Source: Cylicocyclus nassatus
Taxonomy: Eukaryota; Nematoda; Chromadorea; Rhabditida; Strongylidae
Direction of reading: 5' to 3'
Assembly (NCBI GenBank): GCA_958299035.1
Contig: CATQJL010000112.1
Location: forward strand, 4,324,123-4,388,122
Length of the DNA stretch: 64,000 bases
Shown: piece after piece, positions 10,701-22,010 of the stretch
Position numbering within the stretch: position 1 is the stretch's first letter
Layout: the number at the start of each line of letters is the position of its first letter
Notes under the pieces: model-generated
The model's database searches: none
What the model saw: the letters and a program-made list of their open reading frames with translations, nothing else
Told to the model about the DNA's origin: nothing
Made by a program: the position numbers and the translations under genes

Positions 10701-12736
10701 CCCCAAATTCTACTCGTTGTAACCCTAGAATACGAAGCTATCTTGCTAAACAGATATGAATTTTGTAATCAGCAGGTAGGATAACCCCTATGAGCAAGTT
10801 TTCAGAGAACTTCGGGTTATTTGGTTTTTTCTCGTCACGCTCTGGAAGCTCGCGAGTGGGTTTTGATCGAAATGTTGATGATCTTGGTTTTTAAGGAAAC
10901 TCCGCTCATGGGAGGTTTTCGAAATCGCTGTTTATGAAAATCGTGTTTTCTGTCTTTAAGTATAGGGTCTTTTTGCGCAGATATGGTGAGGTGACTGTAA
11001 CTGTACCACGAAAGTGCCTAACTTTGCATTTTGCCTCCATTTTGCCCAAAATGTAAAAATCGCATATTTCGTCGAAAGTCCACCGTGAGTGGTTGTATGA
11101 CACACTGATCAAATCTGTTCACATCGTTTAATGGATCTCACTGTGTTGGATTTGTTAATTAGGTAGATCTAGTTACGAAGCTGCTTTGATATTCAATTAA
11201 GCAGCTGAAGAAACGCAACCACCATATTTACATTAGAATCGCCTGGGCGAAATGAACATAATGTTTGCAATCAGAATGTCATACAACCACTCAGGGTGGA
11301 ATTTCGACGAAGTGCGTGATCTTTACATTTTGGGCAAAATTCATGAGGACGTGTTTTCGTAACTCGGCGAATTTTATAGACTGGAGCTTGGATCGTGCAC
11401 CATTCGATAGCACAGTTTCTAGTAACTTTGACTTAGAAAAGCAAGCAAGCTTTTCTGACAGATACGCGAGAAGTGCGGGCAAAGTTACGCACTTTCGTGG
11501 TACAGTTACAGTCACCTCACCATATCTGTGCAAAAAGACCCTACACTTGACAGAGAACACGATTTTCATAAACAGCGTGTTCGAAAACCTTCATGAGCAG
11601 AGGTTCCTTCCAAACCAAGATCATCAACATTTTAACCAAAACCCACTCGCGAGCTTCCAGAGCGTGAAACGAGAAAAAACATATAACTCGAAGTTCTCTG
11701 AAAACTTCCCCATGGGGGTTATCCGACCTGCTGATTACAAAATTCATATCTGTTTAGCAGGATAGCTTCGTATTTTAGGGTTACGACGAGTAGAATTTGA
11801 AAACGCATGATTTTTCAAAGTTCACCAACGCTTATGTCTCTTTAGGAAGACAGTTTGCAGCTACTTTTAAACACAACGATAACCTCTAAGAGCAGTACTA
11901 TTGAATAGTGTTTTGGAATCTTTTAAGTTACACAGACGCTGCGTTACATCCTTGCGAAAGGACCTCCACAGAAAAAATTCGAGAAACCTGAAAACAGATA
12001 TCGAGGGCATACTGTAAATCGGAAGATTTGACTCGATCTGACCACAATGCTGCTTTCGTATTTAGAATATATTTATTACAAGGGAAGTTATGCGTATTCT
12101 GCGTGATTCCCGTGAATCCGTGATTTTAGAATGTCGCGAACTTCCAGGAATATCACGGATTTTGGCCGAAATCCCGGAAATCCGCGAATTTTACGGAAAT
12201 TTTGTACATTCTGTGAGCGATATTGTGATCTTGAGCAGATTTTAGAGCAAATTTGATCAGATTGACTCTCTATCATACTCCTACAGTATACTTTCTATGC
12301 GCTCGTTAGCGACAAATCATTGGCAATACTGTTATCAGCACACTGAGCAATACAACAAACAAAAATCTGCAAAATTGAGCGAAAACTTACTGTCTAGCGT
12401 ATACCTATCATATCCTGCTAGGTTGTGGCACTCCTATATACTAGATGGTGCGTCTCGCCGAGTTGAATCGAACGATGTCCTCTGATTCAGAAGTCGTTTA
12501 TTCTGGAGCGAGATAAGGCGATACGACGCGGATTCCGACGGACTCTAGTGATGTGCGGCGCACTGCTCTCCGGCAAACTCTAGTGGAGTGTGGCGCACTT
12601 TGCCGCGCTCCGGCGGACTGCAGTGCAGTGCGACGCATTCCGCTGCACTCTAGCGGACTGCGTTGCACTGCGGCGCATCGCGACGCACTCGCGGAGTGCG
12701 CCGCAGTCCGGCGACTTTTTTGACGAATTATGAGCG
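7790..12736. mobile_element. 4.9-kb foldback (long inverted repeat) element
   Basis: The ends CGCTCATAATTCGTCAAAAA and its reverse complement are followed on both sides by the same GC-rich subterminal tract full of GTGCGNCGCACTCC-type motifs (7815-7960 and 12560-12710). The left arm is 7790-8459 plus 10125-11110. The right arm is 11250-12736. The unpaired centre is about 11110-11250. The left arm is interrupted by a second element (8463-10118); when this is removed the left arm reads continuously against the right arm at 12060. The left arm also has an extra ~310-bp tandem copy (10430-10740). I see no transposase frame. Architecture resembles foldback/Galileo-type elements, but family assignment is inference. 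Confidence 0.8.
8463..10118. mobile_element. 1.66-kb Tc1/mariner-like inverted-repeat element nested in foldback
   Basis: The terminal sequence CAGTGACCGCCAAAAAGTTG is present in inverted form at the right end, and both ends are flanked by TA (8461-8462 and 10119-10120). The two arms pair over roughly 800 bp each with the turn near 9300, so nearly the whole element is a hairpin. No transposase frame. TA duplication and the CAGTG terminus fit a Tc1/mariner-type non-autonomous element. Confidence 0.8.
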
Positions 12737-12830
12737 ATAGTGTATGTGTTTCGAAACACAACCATAACGAAACTACTGATATTCGCTGGCTGAGATTTTC
12801 AAACAAACGATGGAGATTCATAAGAAGTAA

Positions 12831-13226
12831 CCCTGTACCTTATGGCTGGGAGCCAAGTGCTCTATCAACTGCATTACCGGCGTCCCTGTCAATGATTCAT
12901 CATTGTTTCTGTTCTATCCAACAGTAGACGGAAAATCGTAGATTCAGTGGTTCGTAAATTCTTCTACAGAATTCGCTTGCAGATATGAAAAGAGAAGAAG
13001 TTATCGTGTTCCGAAAGTACCTTTAGTGATCTATATTTCCTTGCTGGATACCGGTGCGACTCGGTATCCTGCCCTTCTCAAACAACATAAACCAACTGAT
13101 TTTCCAGATAATGACAATGTATTATGTCCCGACATTGGAGAATTGAGTAGAGTTTTGAGATTCTTAATGCGGAAGACCTTCCAGATCCTGCGAGCTCAAC
13201 TAATTCAGCAGCTAGGCGGAATCTGA
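12831..13226 (+). pseudogene. spliced gene fragment of unknown family, probably decayed
   Basis: Two exons can be joined in phase: 12831-12937 (ending AAAATC|GTAGAT) and 12983-13226 (after GCTTGCAG), with a 45-nt intron of typical nematode size. The product reads as ordinary protein (LWLGAKCSINC ... SLLDTGATRYPALLKQ ... LRFLMRKTFQILRAQ) and ends in TGA. Upstream the same frame reads SLAEIFKQTMEIHKK and then meets TAA at 12828-12830. The right end of the foldback element lies under 100 bp away at 12736. An ancestral gene truncated by the element and carrying a stop is the simplest reading. The LLDTGA peptide recalls retropepsin active sites, but nothing else supports that. Confidence 0.35.
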
Positions 13227-13281
13227 CCGTAAAAGTAGAGTAAGGACATATTAATTTTTCTAAGAATTTTTCAAAATATTG

Positions 13282-14271
13282 GGTCGGTCCAAAAGTTTGT
13301 TCCGTTTTTAACCTGTCAAAAAAATAATTCGTGGAATAAAGGCGGCAAATGCTCTAAGCCTCTCAAATGCAGATAATCTTCGTCTTTCCATCAGTCATGA
13401 TCTAGTACCATTTGCTTTGGTGGTGTCTGAGATAATTGCCGAAATTGCAAACCATGATTTTTACCATGCTCAACTGAGGTAATTTTCAAAATCTTCATTT
13501 TAAACTTTTGAGAAAGCTTTGGTAGCAATATAGCGTAAACAAAATGCAATGCAATGCAAATTCCTCACATCTCCAATTAGCTTTTCAGTAGATTTTTTAG
13601 GATAACTTTTCCAAAAGTCTTCATTTTTGCGAAGTCGCAAAATACATAAAGGCTCCAAACGGAATTTGAAACTTGCAGAAACAGATTATGATAACACGCT
13701 AACTTTACAAAGCATCAGAGTGTTTGCCTCTTCGAAATGTCAAATCTCGCGTTCCACGGGTACAGCATGAAGCGGGTTGCAAGTCAAGAATTATGTTAAT
13801 TTTATCGTCAATTACTCCACAAATTGGTAAGGAAAAAGGCCTGCCAGAAAGGAGAGAAAACGCTGCGCCGAATGACACCTTAGTTGTGCTCCGTTCGATG
13901 TTCTGTGACTTTTGGAACGACCAGATAGCATCAAAATATAGTTTTGAAAGTTTTGGAAAGCCAAAGATGCCAAGAAATTTTACTGTATTGCACTTTGTTT
14001 ACGCTATCTAACTGCTGCCAAAGCCTGTTTTAAAATTTTAAAATGAAGATTTTGAAAGATTGCCAAAGTTGGGCATGGTAGAAAGTATGGGCTTGAAATT
14101 TCGGCAAACATCTCAGAAACCACCAAAGCATATGGTCCCGAAACATGAATGTTGGAAAGAGAACAAAACCTGCGTCTGGGAGTGCTTAGAGCATTTGGCT
14201 GCCTTTATTCCACTTGTTTTTATGGCAGGTCGAAAAAACGAAAAGAACTTTCGGACCGACCTAATTATTCT
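13282..14271. mobile_element. mariner-type non-autonomous element (GGTCGGTCC termini)
   Basis: Left end GGTCGGTCCAAAAGTTTGTT and right end with the inverted form of GGTCGGTCCGAAAGTTCTTT, with TA on the right side (TT on the left). Arms of several hundred bases pair imperfectly around a unique centre near 13,750. Termini of this form, with TA target sites, are typical of mariner elements. No intact transposase. Confidence 0.75.
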
Positions 14272-14574
14272 CTGTCATTGTAAGAGCCATTAACATTGCA
14301 GCAGGTCAAAATACAAGATGATGCCCCACTATAGGCGCCTAAATCTGAACTATAAATTCTGAAGAAAGGTTCAAATCTTTGTGATAATGATTGTTAGCTA
14401 CAGAATAAAGCCAGTTGCTGAAGTTTTGGCGGATAAAGATTTGAAATTTTACAAAGCGTGTTCACTGGTCGTTTGTTTATGTTTGAAATGAAGCTTCTGG
14501 AATTGTCCTTACATTGCAAGCCCTATTAGATCGCTGTTAAACAAAATGATGCTCTTTCGTAACGTAAAAGACGC

Positions 14575-14850
14575 AACGTTTGTTCGATGTTCCCACTCAG
14601 ACAATTCACCGGAACTTCCGCAGGACAAGCAGAATTTGCAGCGTTTCCGCAGCACTTTCTTAACCATTGAGAAAGTGCACGCTCCAGAGTGCGAGGTTTC
14701 CGCAGGAAATTGACGTCACAGCGATCGTAAACCGGAACTTCCGCAGCACTTTCCATAAAGCGCTGCGAAAGTGCAGTGAGGCTCGTAAGGTTTCCGCAGC
14801 ACTTTGACCCGCCAGCATTTCCGCAGGACTTTGAGAGCGCATGTACTTGC
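14575..14850. repeat. cluster of CCGCAGCACTTTC motifs
   Basis: At least five copies, in both orientations, of a motif close to TTTCCGCAGCACTTTC within 280 bp. The same motif forms a hairpin at 19513-19577. No gene seen from 14280 to 15210 otherwise. Confidence 0.6.
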
Positions 14851-15214
14851 GAGCGAAATAGCAAACGCAACATCATTAGCGCATAGCGCACTCGTTTCTT
14901 CCATACTGTTTCGCTTCTGTTCCTCCTCTTTTCTATCTCTTTTTTCTTCCTTTCTTCAGTGTTGGCGTTAATAAACCTGTACTCATCCATATTCTAAGTA
15001 TTCTTTCAGACATCGGTGCAGGTGTGTGAACAACCATCACCAAGCTGCTGGAGTGCTGGAAAAGGACTCAATGGAGGGACTTCGTCTAAGCATAACGCCC
15101 TTGTTCAGGTACGTCGAACTTCTTTGCTTTACGTGCGATTGAAATAATAACGCAAGCAATTTAAAACTATCACTTTGTAGAAAATATGCACTGGTTCTAA
15201 ATAAAGCAGAAGTG

Positions 15215-16590
15215 ATTGAGTAGAAATATATCAAAACGAAGGGGGAGGGGCAGAATAATGGGCCGAAATTTTCAAAATGATCTATAAGCTCTTGGTGAAT
15301 GTTGAATAACTTTCAGAAAAATTTCAGATTCAAAGTATTAGGTGAGACCAAAAGTACGTTCGCCAGTTTTTCAAAAAATCGTAACTTCTTTTCGACTGAT
15401 GGATCTCTTTGCGTTTATATTCATCTAAGATAGAATATCATTCTCTTTACAACGTTATCTCTGAAATGAATTGACTCAAGAAAGTTTGCGAATTAGAAGC
15501 AATTGAAAAAAAAATTACTCAAAATTGGCATTTTTCAAGCAGGGTCACCAAAAAATTCTGAAAGTATTTTTCGATATAGAAAGCTATGCTCTTTACTACA
15601 GTGCATTTTTCAAAAACAAAATAGATTGAGAACTAGAAATAAAGAGAATTGCTTCAGTTTTGCGTCGGGAGGGATGGGAAAGTCATGTGAACATGGGTTT
15701 AGTGACCTTTTCTTTTTAAATGGAAGAAGTTCGTGCCAATCGAGAGCGATTTTGATTTTCGTAATATTACCGAGTTTTCGAATCTGATTTTCCACGAAAA
15801 TCAAAATTGCTTTCGATTGGCACGAATTTCTCTCAGCTAGAAGGAGGTCACAAAAACCATGTTCATAAACATCCCGTCTTTTCTGTGACGTTTTTGGGCA
15901 TTTTTGAGCATGCTCAAAAATGGTATTTTTTGAGCATGCTCAAAAATTGCAAAACTGTAGTAATTCTCTTTAATTGCTTCTAATCCTCAATCTTTTTTGT
16001 TTTTGGAAAAGGCACTGCAGTAAAAAACATAATTTTTCCTATCGAAAAATACTTCCAGAATTTTTGGTGACCCTGCTTGAAAAATGTCAATCTTAAGTAG
16101 TTTCCTTTGATTGCTTCTTACTCGCGAACTTTCTTAAGCCAATTCATTTCATAGATACATTTGTAAAAAAATTGATTTTCTCTCTTAAATGATATAAAAT
16201 TAAAGAGATCCGTCAAGTCGAAAGGAAATTATGATTTTTTGAAAAACTGGGGAACTTACTTTTGGACCCAACTAATAGTTGTGGACAATTTTCGAAGGAG
16301 CTGTGCTAAAAAAATCGAGGTGGTACAAAAATTGTGCAAAAATTCAACCATTCTTGAATTTTCTTTTGCTGGAAGTGGCCACACGCACACGAACTCAAAA
16401 TTTTCAATCCCTCCCTCCCCTCCCTAAAATAAATTTCTCGCGCCGCCACTGCTTTTCGTGTGTCTATCCTTTTCTACTCTCTGCTTTTGATTTTCAAATC
16501 TTTTCCCTCTCACAATACCGCACACATCACAAAATAATAATTTTTGATTCAAAAATAAAAAATTCGAAACTTTCGATCTAAAATAATAAC
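15215..16590 (+). repeat. direct repeat copy 1, split by a mariner-type insertion
   Basis: The sequence starting GTAGAAATATATCAAAA, and after the insertion the tract with GCCACTGCTTTT and TGTCTATCCTTTTCTACTCT, matches copy 2 at 16657-17020 in order. The copy is interrupted at 15341-16272 by an inverted-repeat element. Confidence 0.65.
15341..16272. mobile_element. mariner-type non-autonomous element inserted in repeat copy 1
   Basis: Left terminus GGTGAGACCAAAAGTACGTT and right terminus ACTTACTTTTGGACCCAAC, flanked by TA (15339-15340 and 16273-16274). The arms pair over much of the length, including AATTCTGA/AGTCACC-type tracts near 15545 and 16065. The absence of this segment from copy 2 marks it as an insertion. 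No transposase frame. Confidence 0.8.
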
Positions 16591-16656
16591 TCGAAAAATT
16601 CGAAATTTAATATTTAAATAATAGTGTTGAATGATTAAATAAAATAGAAATAATGT

Positions 16657-17020
16657 GGTAGAAATATATCAAAAGAAAGGGGCGGGGCATAATGGGTTCC
16701 AAGAATATTCCTAGTAGTCTGCCACTGTAGTTAATGAAAGATCAAAGCTCTTCTAAACTCTAAAGTAGTTTGTCTTTGCAATTTTTGAAGGTGTGGCTCA
16801 CTTCACGCCCCTTTGTGCTAAAAAAAATCAAGGGCATACAAAAACTGGAACCACAAAAAATTTGACCATTCCTAAATTTCGCTTTGTATTGGTGGCTCAC
16901 GCATACAAACCCAAATAATTTTTTGTCCCCCCTCCCCCCTTGGAGAAGTTTCTTTCACCGCCACTGCTTTAATGTATCTATCCTTCTCTGCTCCTCTGTT
17001 CTTGCTGTTTCAATGCTTTT
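16657..17020 (+). repeat. direct repeat copy 2, uninterrupted
   Basis: Begins GTAGAAATATATCAAAAGAA and contains a C-rich tract and ACCGCCACTGCTTTAATG, matching copy 1 in the same order. It serves as the empty-site reference for the insertion in copy 1. Confidence 0.6.
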
Positions 17021-17222
17021 CTCTCTCCCAGATACTTCCTACATCTTCAACAGATCTGCACATGTTTATTTTCGAATTCATGTTTCCAATAGTACCTACC
17101 TGAAGTACCTTTCAATGGAAGCTAGCTCCAGAGATAGAAGCCGGAGAAGAAAATTACTCCATTCTCAAAATTTCTGCGTTTGGTCGCAAAACTGAATTCG
17201 CAACGGCAATTGGAGCATTATA

Positions 17223-18178
17223 CAGGGTGCGGAAAAAGTACTGTCCCTTAAAATAAAGTTTAAAAAATTGGCGTAGTTCACAGGTTTTTCTGGTATAGAT
17301 TTGACATAATTCCCAAGATGGGAATATATTCTATCATTTACAAAAACAGGCTTCAAAATTCTACAATTTTACCCGGCAGCGGATCCATTTTCGCAGGGGA
17401 TCTCATATCAAATCTTGCAACCCCCCTTTACAAATCTGAGGCTTTTGTGAGGATTTTTGAAAAAAAAATTTTGTTTGTCACGCGAACTTGAGAAATCCTC
17501 TACTGCTCAAGGAATTTGGTAGTGGATCCCGAAATATTCCGAAAGTATCCAGTCAGCACCTGCACTAGTAGAAATGCTTGAATTTTTGTAACAAGAAAGT
17601 GGCTGTGGCGCAACAGAGTGCGGTCAGAAAACGTGGCACAGAGACTAGGTATAATCGTTTATCGCTCCAAAATCGTGATGTAGACAAAATCCGATGCTCT
17701 TTTCATTATTCTTGCTACTTTTTGTTGGAATCTGGAGTTTCGAATCATAGTTTGAGTCCAATTCACTAAGCAAGCGCAGTTCTGAAAAGCCTCTTTTTCG
17801 AGAATTTTTGTGATTTGCGTGTGGTATAATCTTCCTTATTTGGCCAAACAAGAGTCACTAATCTACAATTCATCTACAATGGGTATAGAATATTGGAGAA
17901 AGGGTCATGCACTACATACCAGCTCAATTTGAAACTATCTATGCTGGTGGTATAGTTACGGTCCAAAATCGCGCTGGCATGCTATCGGCGCATCGTTAAT
18001 GTTCTTGCGAGTTGTTATCACTCGTTCAAACGGACAGAAGGGAACAGTTTCAAATCAAACTTATCCTTATCTAATCTCAAGGATCTCGCCTACTTGTAGG
18101 AATCAAAAAACTACAGATTTATTTGTTTGGGGTATTTCAGGTGCCAAGTTGGAGGGACAGTACTTTTTCCGCACTCTA
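17223..18178. mobile_element. Tc1/mariner-type element with short termini
   Basis: Left terminus CAGGGTGCGGAAAAAGTACT and right terminus AGTACTTTTTCCGCACTCT, each next to TA. The inverted repeat is only about 30 bp and the interior of ~900 bp is not palindromic, unlike its neighbours. The interior has no frame longer than ~68 codons, so any transposase is gone or replaced. Confidence 0.7.
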
Positions 18179-18204
18179 TAGGTTTTATAGCCTGCTCTTT
18201 CTGA

Positions 18205-19165
18205 CTGTGCCAAGTTTGCGCTGATTGAATCTCTTTGCTAAAAGTTACGATTTTCGAAGCAAATGCCAAAAAATCATATCTACCCTTTTTTACAACTTCG
18301 AAAATCATAACCAGGGTCAAGCGTGGGGTGTGACAGGCCACCCTGGGGGTCGTATTGAGGAGTCAAAAGGGAGGGGATCGTAGTCGGTATTCTGATATTA
18401 GTGATAACATGATATTTGTGAGCAGTTTGTCGGTAATCCCATTATGCGAAAAAGCAGATGAAGTATTGACTACCTTGGCAAGCCAAAGATGTGCTACGAA
18501 GCTTAACGAGTATCACCTTCATAATTAGCATGTCATTCAACCCCTGCAGACAAAGTTTGAGCGAATTCCATGGCCGCCACAGCTTTTGAGGGATGCCACT
18601 CCCCATTAACTATATCAAAAAAACATTTCTAGGGAACATTATTCAAATGAATCGATAGCCTAAGTCTCCTAGATTCCACGGGAATGATTTGAGTTTGATT
18701 CGTCTTCTTAGGTCTGATTAATATCTGGTGAAAGCACAGCCATCAAAAGCAAAAAATGGGAAAAACGAGATTTTGGTTGGCTTTTATTTCCACAGTTTCG
18801 AGGTCTTTTGAAGCGGGATTTCTGAGGTGGGCAAAGAAGGAGTAGTTTTTCGTTTTGAGTGCAAAAACTGGTAGCTAATTCACCTTTGAAACAAAGCGAA
18901 TCATGTTGAAAAATGACAATTTCACTTAGGTGGCTTAGCATCTTGAAACTTCAGAATTCGCTCAAACTTTGTCTAAAGGGGTTAAATGGCATGCTAATTA
19001 TGGATATATCGCCCGTTGTGTTTGACAGGGCTTTGAAGTAATGCTATCTTAGGTACACAGTTCAGAGGGAGGGGGCGTAACCAATGATCGTGTGCCACAC
19101 CTCTTGCTTGACCCTGATCATAACTTCCTAAAAGACGTTCAATCAGCGCAATCTTTGTACACTCA
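18205..19165. mobile_element. ~1-kb long inverted-repeat element
   Basis: The arms share TTGCGCTGATTGAA, CCAGGGTCAAGC, GAATTCGCTCAAACTTTGTC and CATGCTAATTA in inverted order around a centre near 18,750. The left arm has about 60 extra bases near 18245-18305. No coding frame. Confidence 0.65.
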
Positions 19166-19512
19166 AAATGAGTAGGTAATAATAGCTATGATACCGATTG
19201 CTCCGACTTTCTGCAAGCAGATTTTTGCAAACCAAACATGGGAATATTAAAATGGAGTATCAACTTCGGCCTATTGTGATTCTATATGGTACCTGCATAA
19301 AACAATACACTGTGCTTGCTTTCTCATTAAAACTATCTAGCTGTCTACTGTTTCTTAGCATCTGAAAAGTCTAGAGGAATTTCCACATCAAAGGAATAAT
19401 GCCTTAGTAAAAAGCGAAAACCTAGTATTGGAAAGGAAAATCTAGTATTAGAAAGGAAGTTTGATATGGAAGGAACGGATCGCGAATTAAAAACGCAAAG
19501 TGCTGCGAAAAT

Positions 19513-19577
19513 CTTGCGAAAGCGCTGCGGAAACCCTGCACCCTGAGATTGCAGGGTTTCCGCAGCGCTTTCGCAGG
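19513..19577. repeat. GC-rich hairpin, 27-bp arms
   Basis: CTTGCGAAAGCGCTGCGGAA and onward pairs with the inverted copy after a 9-nt gap. The motif belongs to the same family as the cluster at 14575-14850, and further copies lie on each side (19495-19510 and 19585-19640). Confidence 0.7.
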
Positions 19578-19846
19578 ATTTCCGCCGGGTCACCTGCGGA
19601 ATCCCTGCGAAAGCACTGCGGAAGTTCCGGCCAGTTGTCTGAGCAATGATAGTTCGCTAGTTTACATTTGTCTTCCATTCTTGTTTTCGTCATCTGTAGT
19701 TGTAAAGAGTGAATTCATTAATGCGATTCTGTGGGAAAAACTCGAATACTACTGCACATAGCGATAAATAACATGAGGCTGAAATGCATTGCAAAAATGA
19801 AACAATGTGATACAAAATTAATTATGCTGGTTCAACTACTTGTACA

Positions 19847-19904
19847 GGGCTTATCAATTGCAGTGGCGGATGCACCCGCATCCGCCACTGCAATTGATAA
19901 GCCC
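19847..19904. repeat. perfect 27-bp hairpin with ACCC loop
   Basis: The arms 19847-19873 and 19878-19904 are exact reverse complements (outer part GGGCTTATCAATTGCAGTGG), separated by four bases. There is no T-run that would suggest a terminator. Role unknown. Confidence 0.85.
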
Positions 19905-20763
19905 GCGCGGGACTCTGCACCTCTTCCGCGAACATGCTCTCTAATTCGAATCGATTGGCGCTTCTGCTATCCCACGTTCGGCGGGAAAGTGATCAGAGAG
20001 CACTTTTGCGAAAGGGGGCAAATACCAGAAGCGACCGCGCGGTAGCGGAGATGCCGGTGCTCCCGACACTGCAGTTGAAACCCTGTTTATGCAGGCGGAC
20101 AAGAACCAGCGATTATGGAAAATCTGCACATAAGCTGGCAGGAATCAGCACAGGTAACTTACACGACAGGCTGAATATCGTTTCGGGGAAAAGCAAAGGG
20201 GGTGTGTAACAATGTCGGAGAACTAAGTATCGTTTGTCAAGGGAGGGCTGCAAAAAAATTTTGGGTTGATGGGCGCTGGCAAGTTGGCAACCTCCTCAGT
20301 TTTTCTATTCGGTCAATATGATATAAAAATCCTGCCTTAAAAGGAATGCATGTTTAGTCGAAGTGGCCTTTTTGGATAAGACGTATACCATATTAAAGGG
20401 CATAAATCGCTTTTTCCAAATCTGCCTTCCTTATGCAGAGAGTTTACGGACGAGGAGTCATGAGCGCGTAATGGGCAAAAAATTACTGTGCAGGTAGGAC
20501 AAAAATAGCGGTAGTATTTTTTCTAGCTCTTTGATGGAGCAGTGATAATCATCAGAGCACTTTATTCAAAAGATACTCTCAAATCAAAAATATATCACAC
20601 TTGGTTGCCTTATTTGCGGACTTGTGAGATTGTAGCAGCTCATATTATCGAAAATACACGTTCAATTTTCGGCTTCAAACCGCTTGTAACTTCTTATGCA
20701 TGAACTCTCTGCAGATAATAAAGGCAGATTTGGAGTCAGCGTTTTATGCACTTCAATATGGTG

Positions 20764-20983
20764 TACAGTCGAGTAGATCTAGCGGTAAATATAGTGTGCT
20801 TGCACAGAAGGTGAAATGCGATAAAATTGGCGCGTGAAGAAATAGCTTCGGCTGTGACGCCGGCCAATTGCGCGCGCAAGATACCCGCGGTACTGACGTG
20901 GCTACTTGTCCACGCGCAAATTTCATCGCATTTCACCTTCTGTGCAAGCACACTATATTTACCGCTAAATCTACACGACTGTA
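20764..20983. mobile_element. CAGTCGAGTAGAT-family MITE, copy 1
   Basis: Terminal inverted repeat starting TACAGTCGAGTAGATCT. Subterminal arms read TTGCACAGAAGGTGAAATGC and its inverse; the core is GC-rich (GCGCGCAAG, ACGCGCAAATTT). Other copies at 22601-22817 and 29426-29642. Confidence 0.85.
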
Positions 20984-21038
20984 CATCTCATTTAGAAATG
21001 CCACTTCGACTAACAAGCTTCCCTTGTTAGCTTCCCTT

Positions 21039-21240
21039 GCTTTGCGTGTCCGGAAGGTTTTTTGAAACCATTTTACCAATCCCGAGACTCCGATTTTACA
21101 CGAAGCATTGGCAATTTTTTCAGATATTAGCTACTAATCCCCCGGAAAGAAAACAAGTAGTAGCTTGTGAAATCGCGAATGAAATCGGAAACTCGCGATT
21201 GGTAAAAATGTTTTCAAAAAACCTTCCAAACACGCAAAGC
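21039..21240. repeat. inverted repeat within the composite element
   Basis: The left arm GCTTTGCGTGTCCGGAAGGT and the right arm ending ACCTTCCAAACACGCAAAGC pair over about 60 bp, with matching ACCAATC(C/G)CGAG and AAATCGG tracts further in. Confidence 0.7.
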
Positions 21241-22010
21241 AATCTAAGACAGAAATTTCACATCATATTGACCGAATAGAAAAACTGAGGATTTGCCAAC
21301 ATGCCAGCGCTCGTCAACCCAAAATTTTTTTAGTCCTCCCCTGACAGACAATATTTACTCCTCCGCCCAATTCTTAGTTACATAACTACTCCCAACTTCA
21401 CGACGCAAATGCTCATTTCCTTGCCCATTCCATTCCCTGCAAAACCAAGAATTTCCCGCTTCAATATGCTCTCCATGCTAGCCCGAGAATCAAAAATGTG
21501 CCTCGAAACAAACAAAGGTTTGTTTACAACAAGATGAGATAAGGACAAAATTGGTGCATAGATGCGCAATAGGGAGTTACTATATATCTGAAATGAAAAA
21601 GTCATGTGAATTAGAGTGAACTAAAAGCATAGCAAACTTTATTCAGAGTCAGGTGGTTTTTGACCAAAGCGGAGAGCCATGTGAGGTGGTTTACAGAAAA
21701 CAAAGTTATGAATTTCTTCCCCTTAGCAGAACTTCTTCAGATTCTGTAAGCACTTTAACTATATCCAAACTCTATATATTAGTTTATGACCCACCTCAAA
21801 CCCCCTCCTTCCGGCCTAGTCACAGCCTTCCAAAATTTGTATGGCGGCGGCAGTTTTGCTCCAAGAGCGCAGTGCGCGCCAGACATAGAATGCCGCCAAT
21901 TCGAAGAACACGAACATCACTAGCTCTTTTATGGTATTTTTTATGTGTTTTCAATCATTTTGTATTCTTCTTAATTATCCATGTTTGATTTATTCATGAG
22001 CGGGTCCTAA

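Larger units (their letters stand above)
20234..21350. mobile_element. composite inverted-repeat element holding three others
   Basis: The outer arms share TGTCA(A/G)GGGAGG, TTTTGGGTTGA, CGCTGGCA and TTTTTCTATTCGGTCAATAT in inverted order (20234-20330 and 21260-21350). Inside are the hairpins 20382-20766 and 21039-21240 and the CAGTCGAGTAGAT element 20764-20983. Further outer-arm pairing (GTCGAAGTGGC at 20357 and GCCACTTCGAC at 20999) brackets the inner set. Confidence 0.7.
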
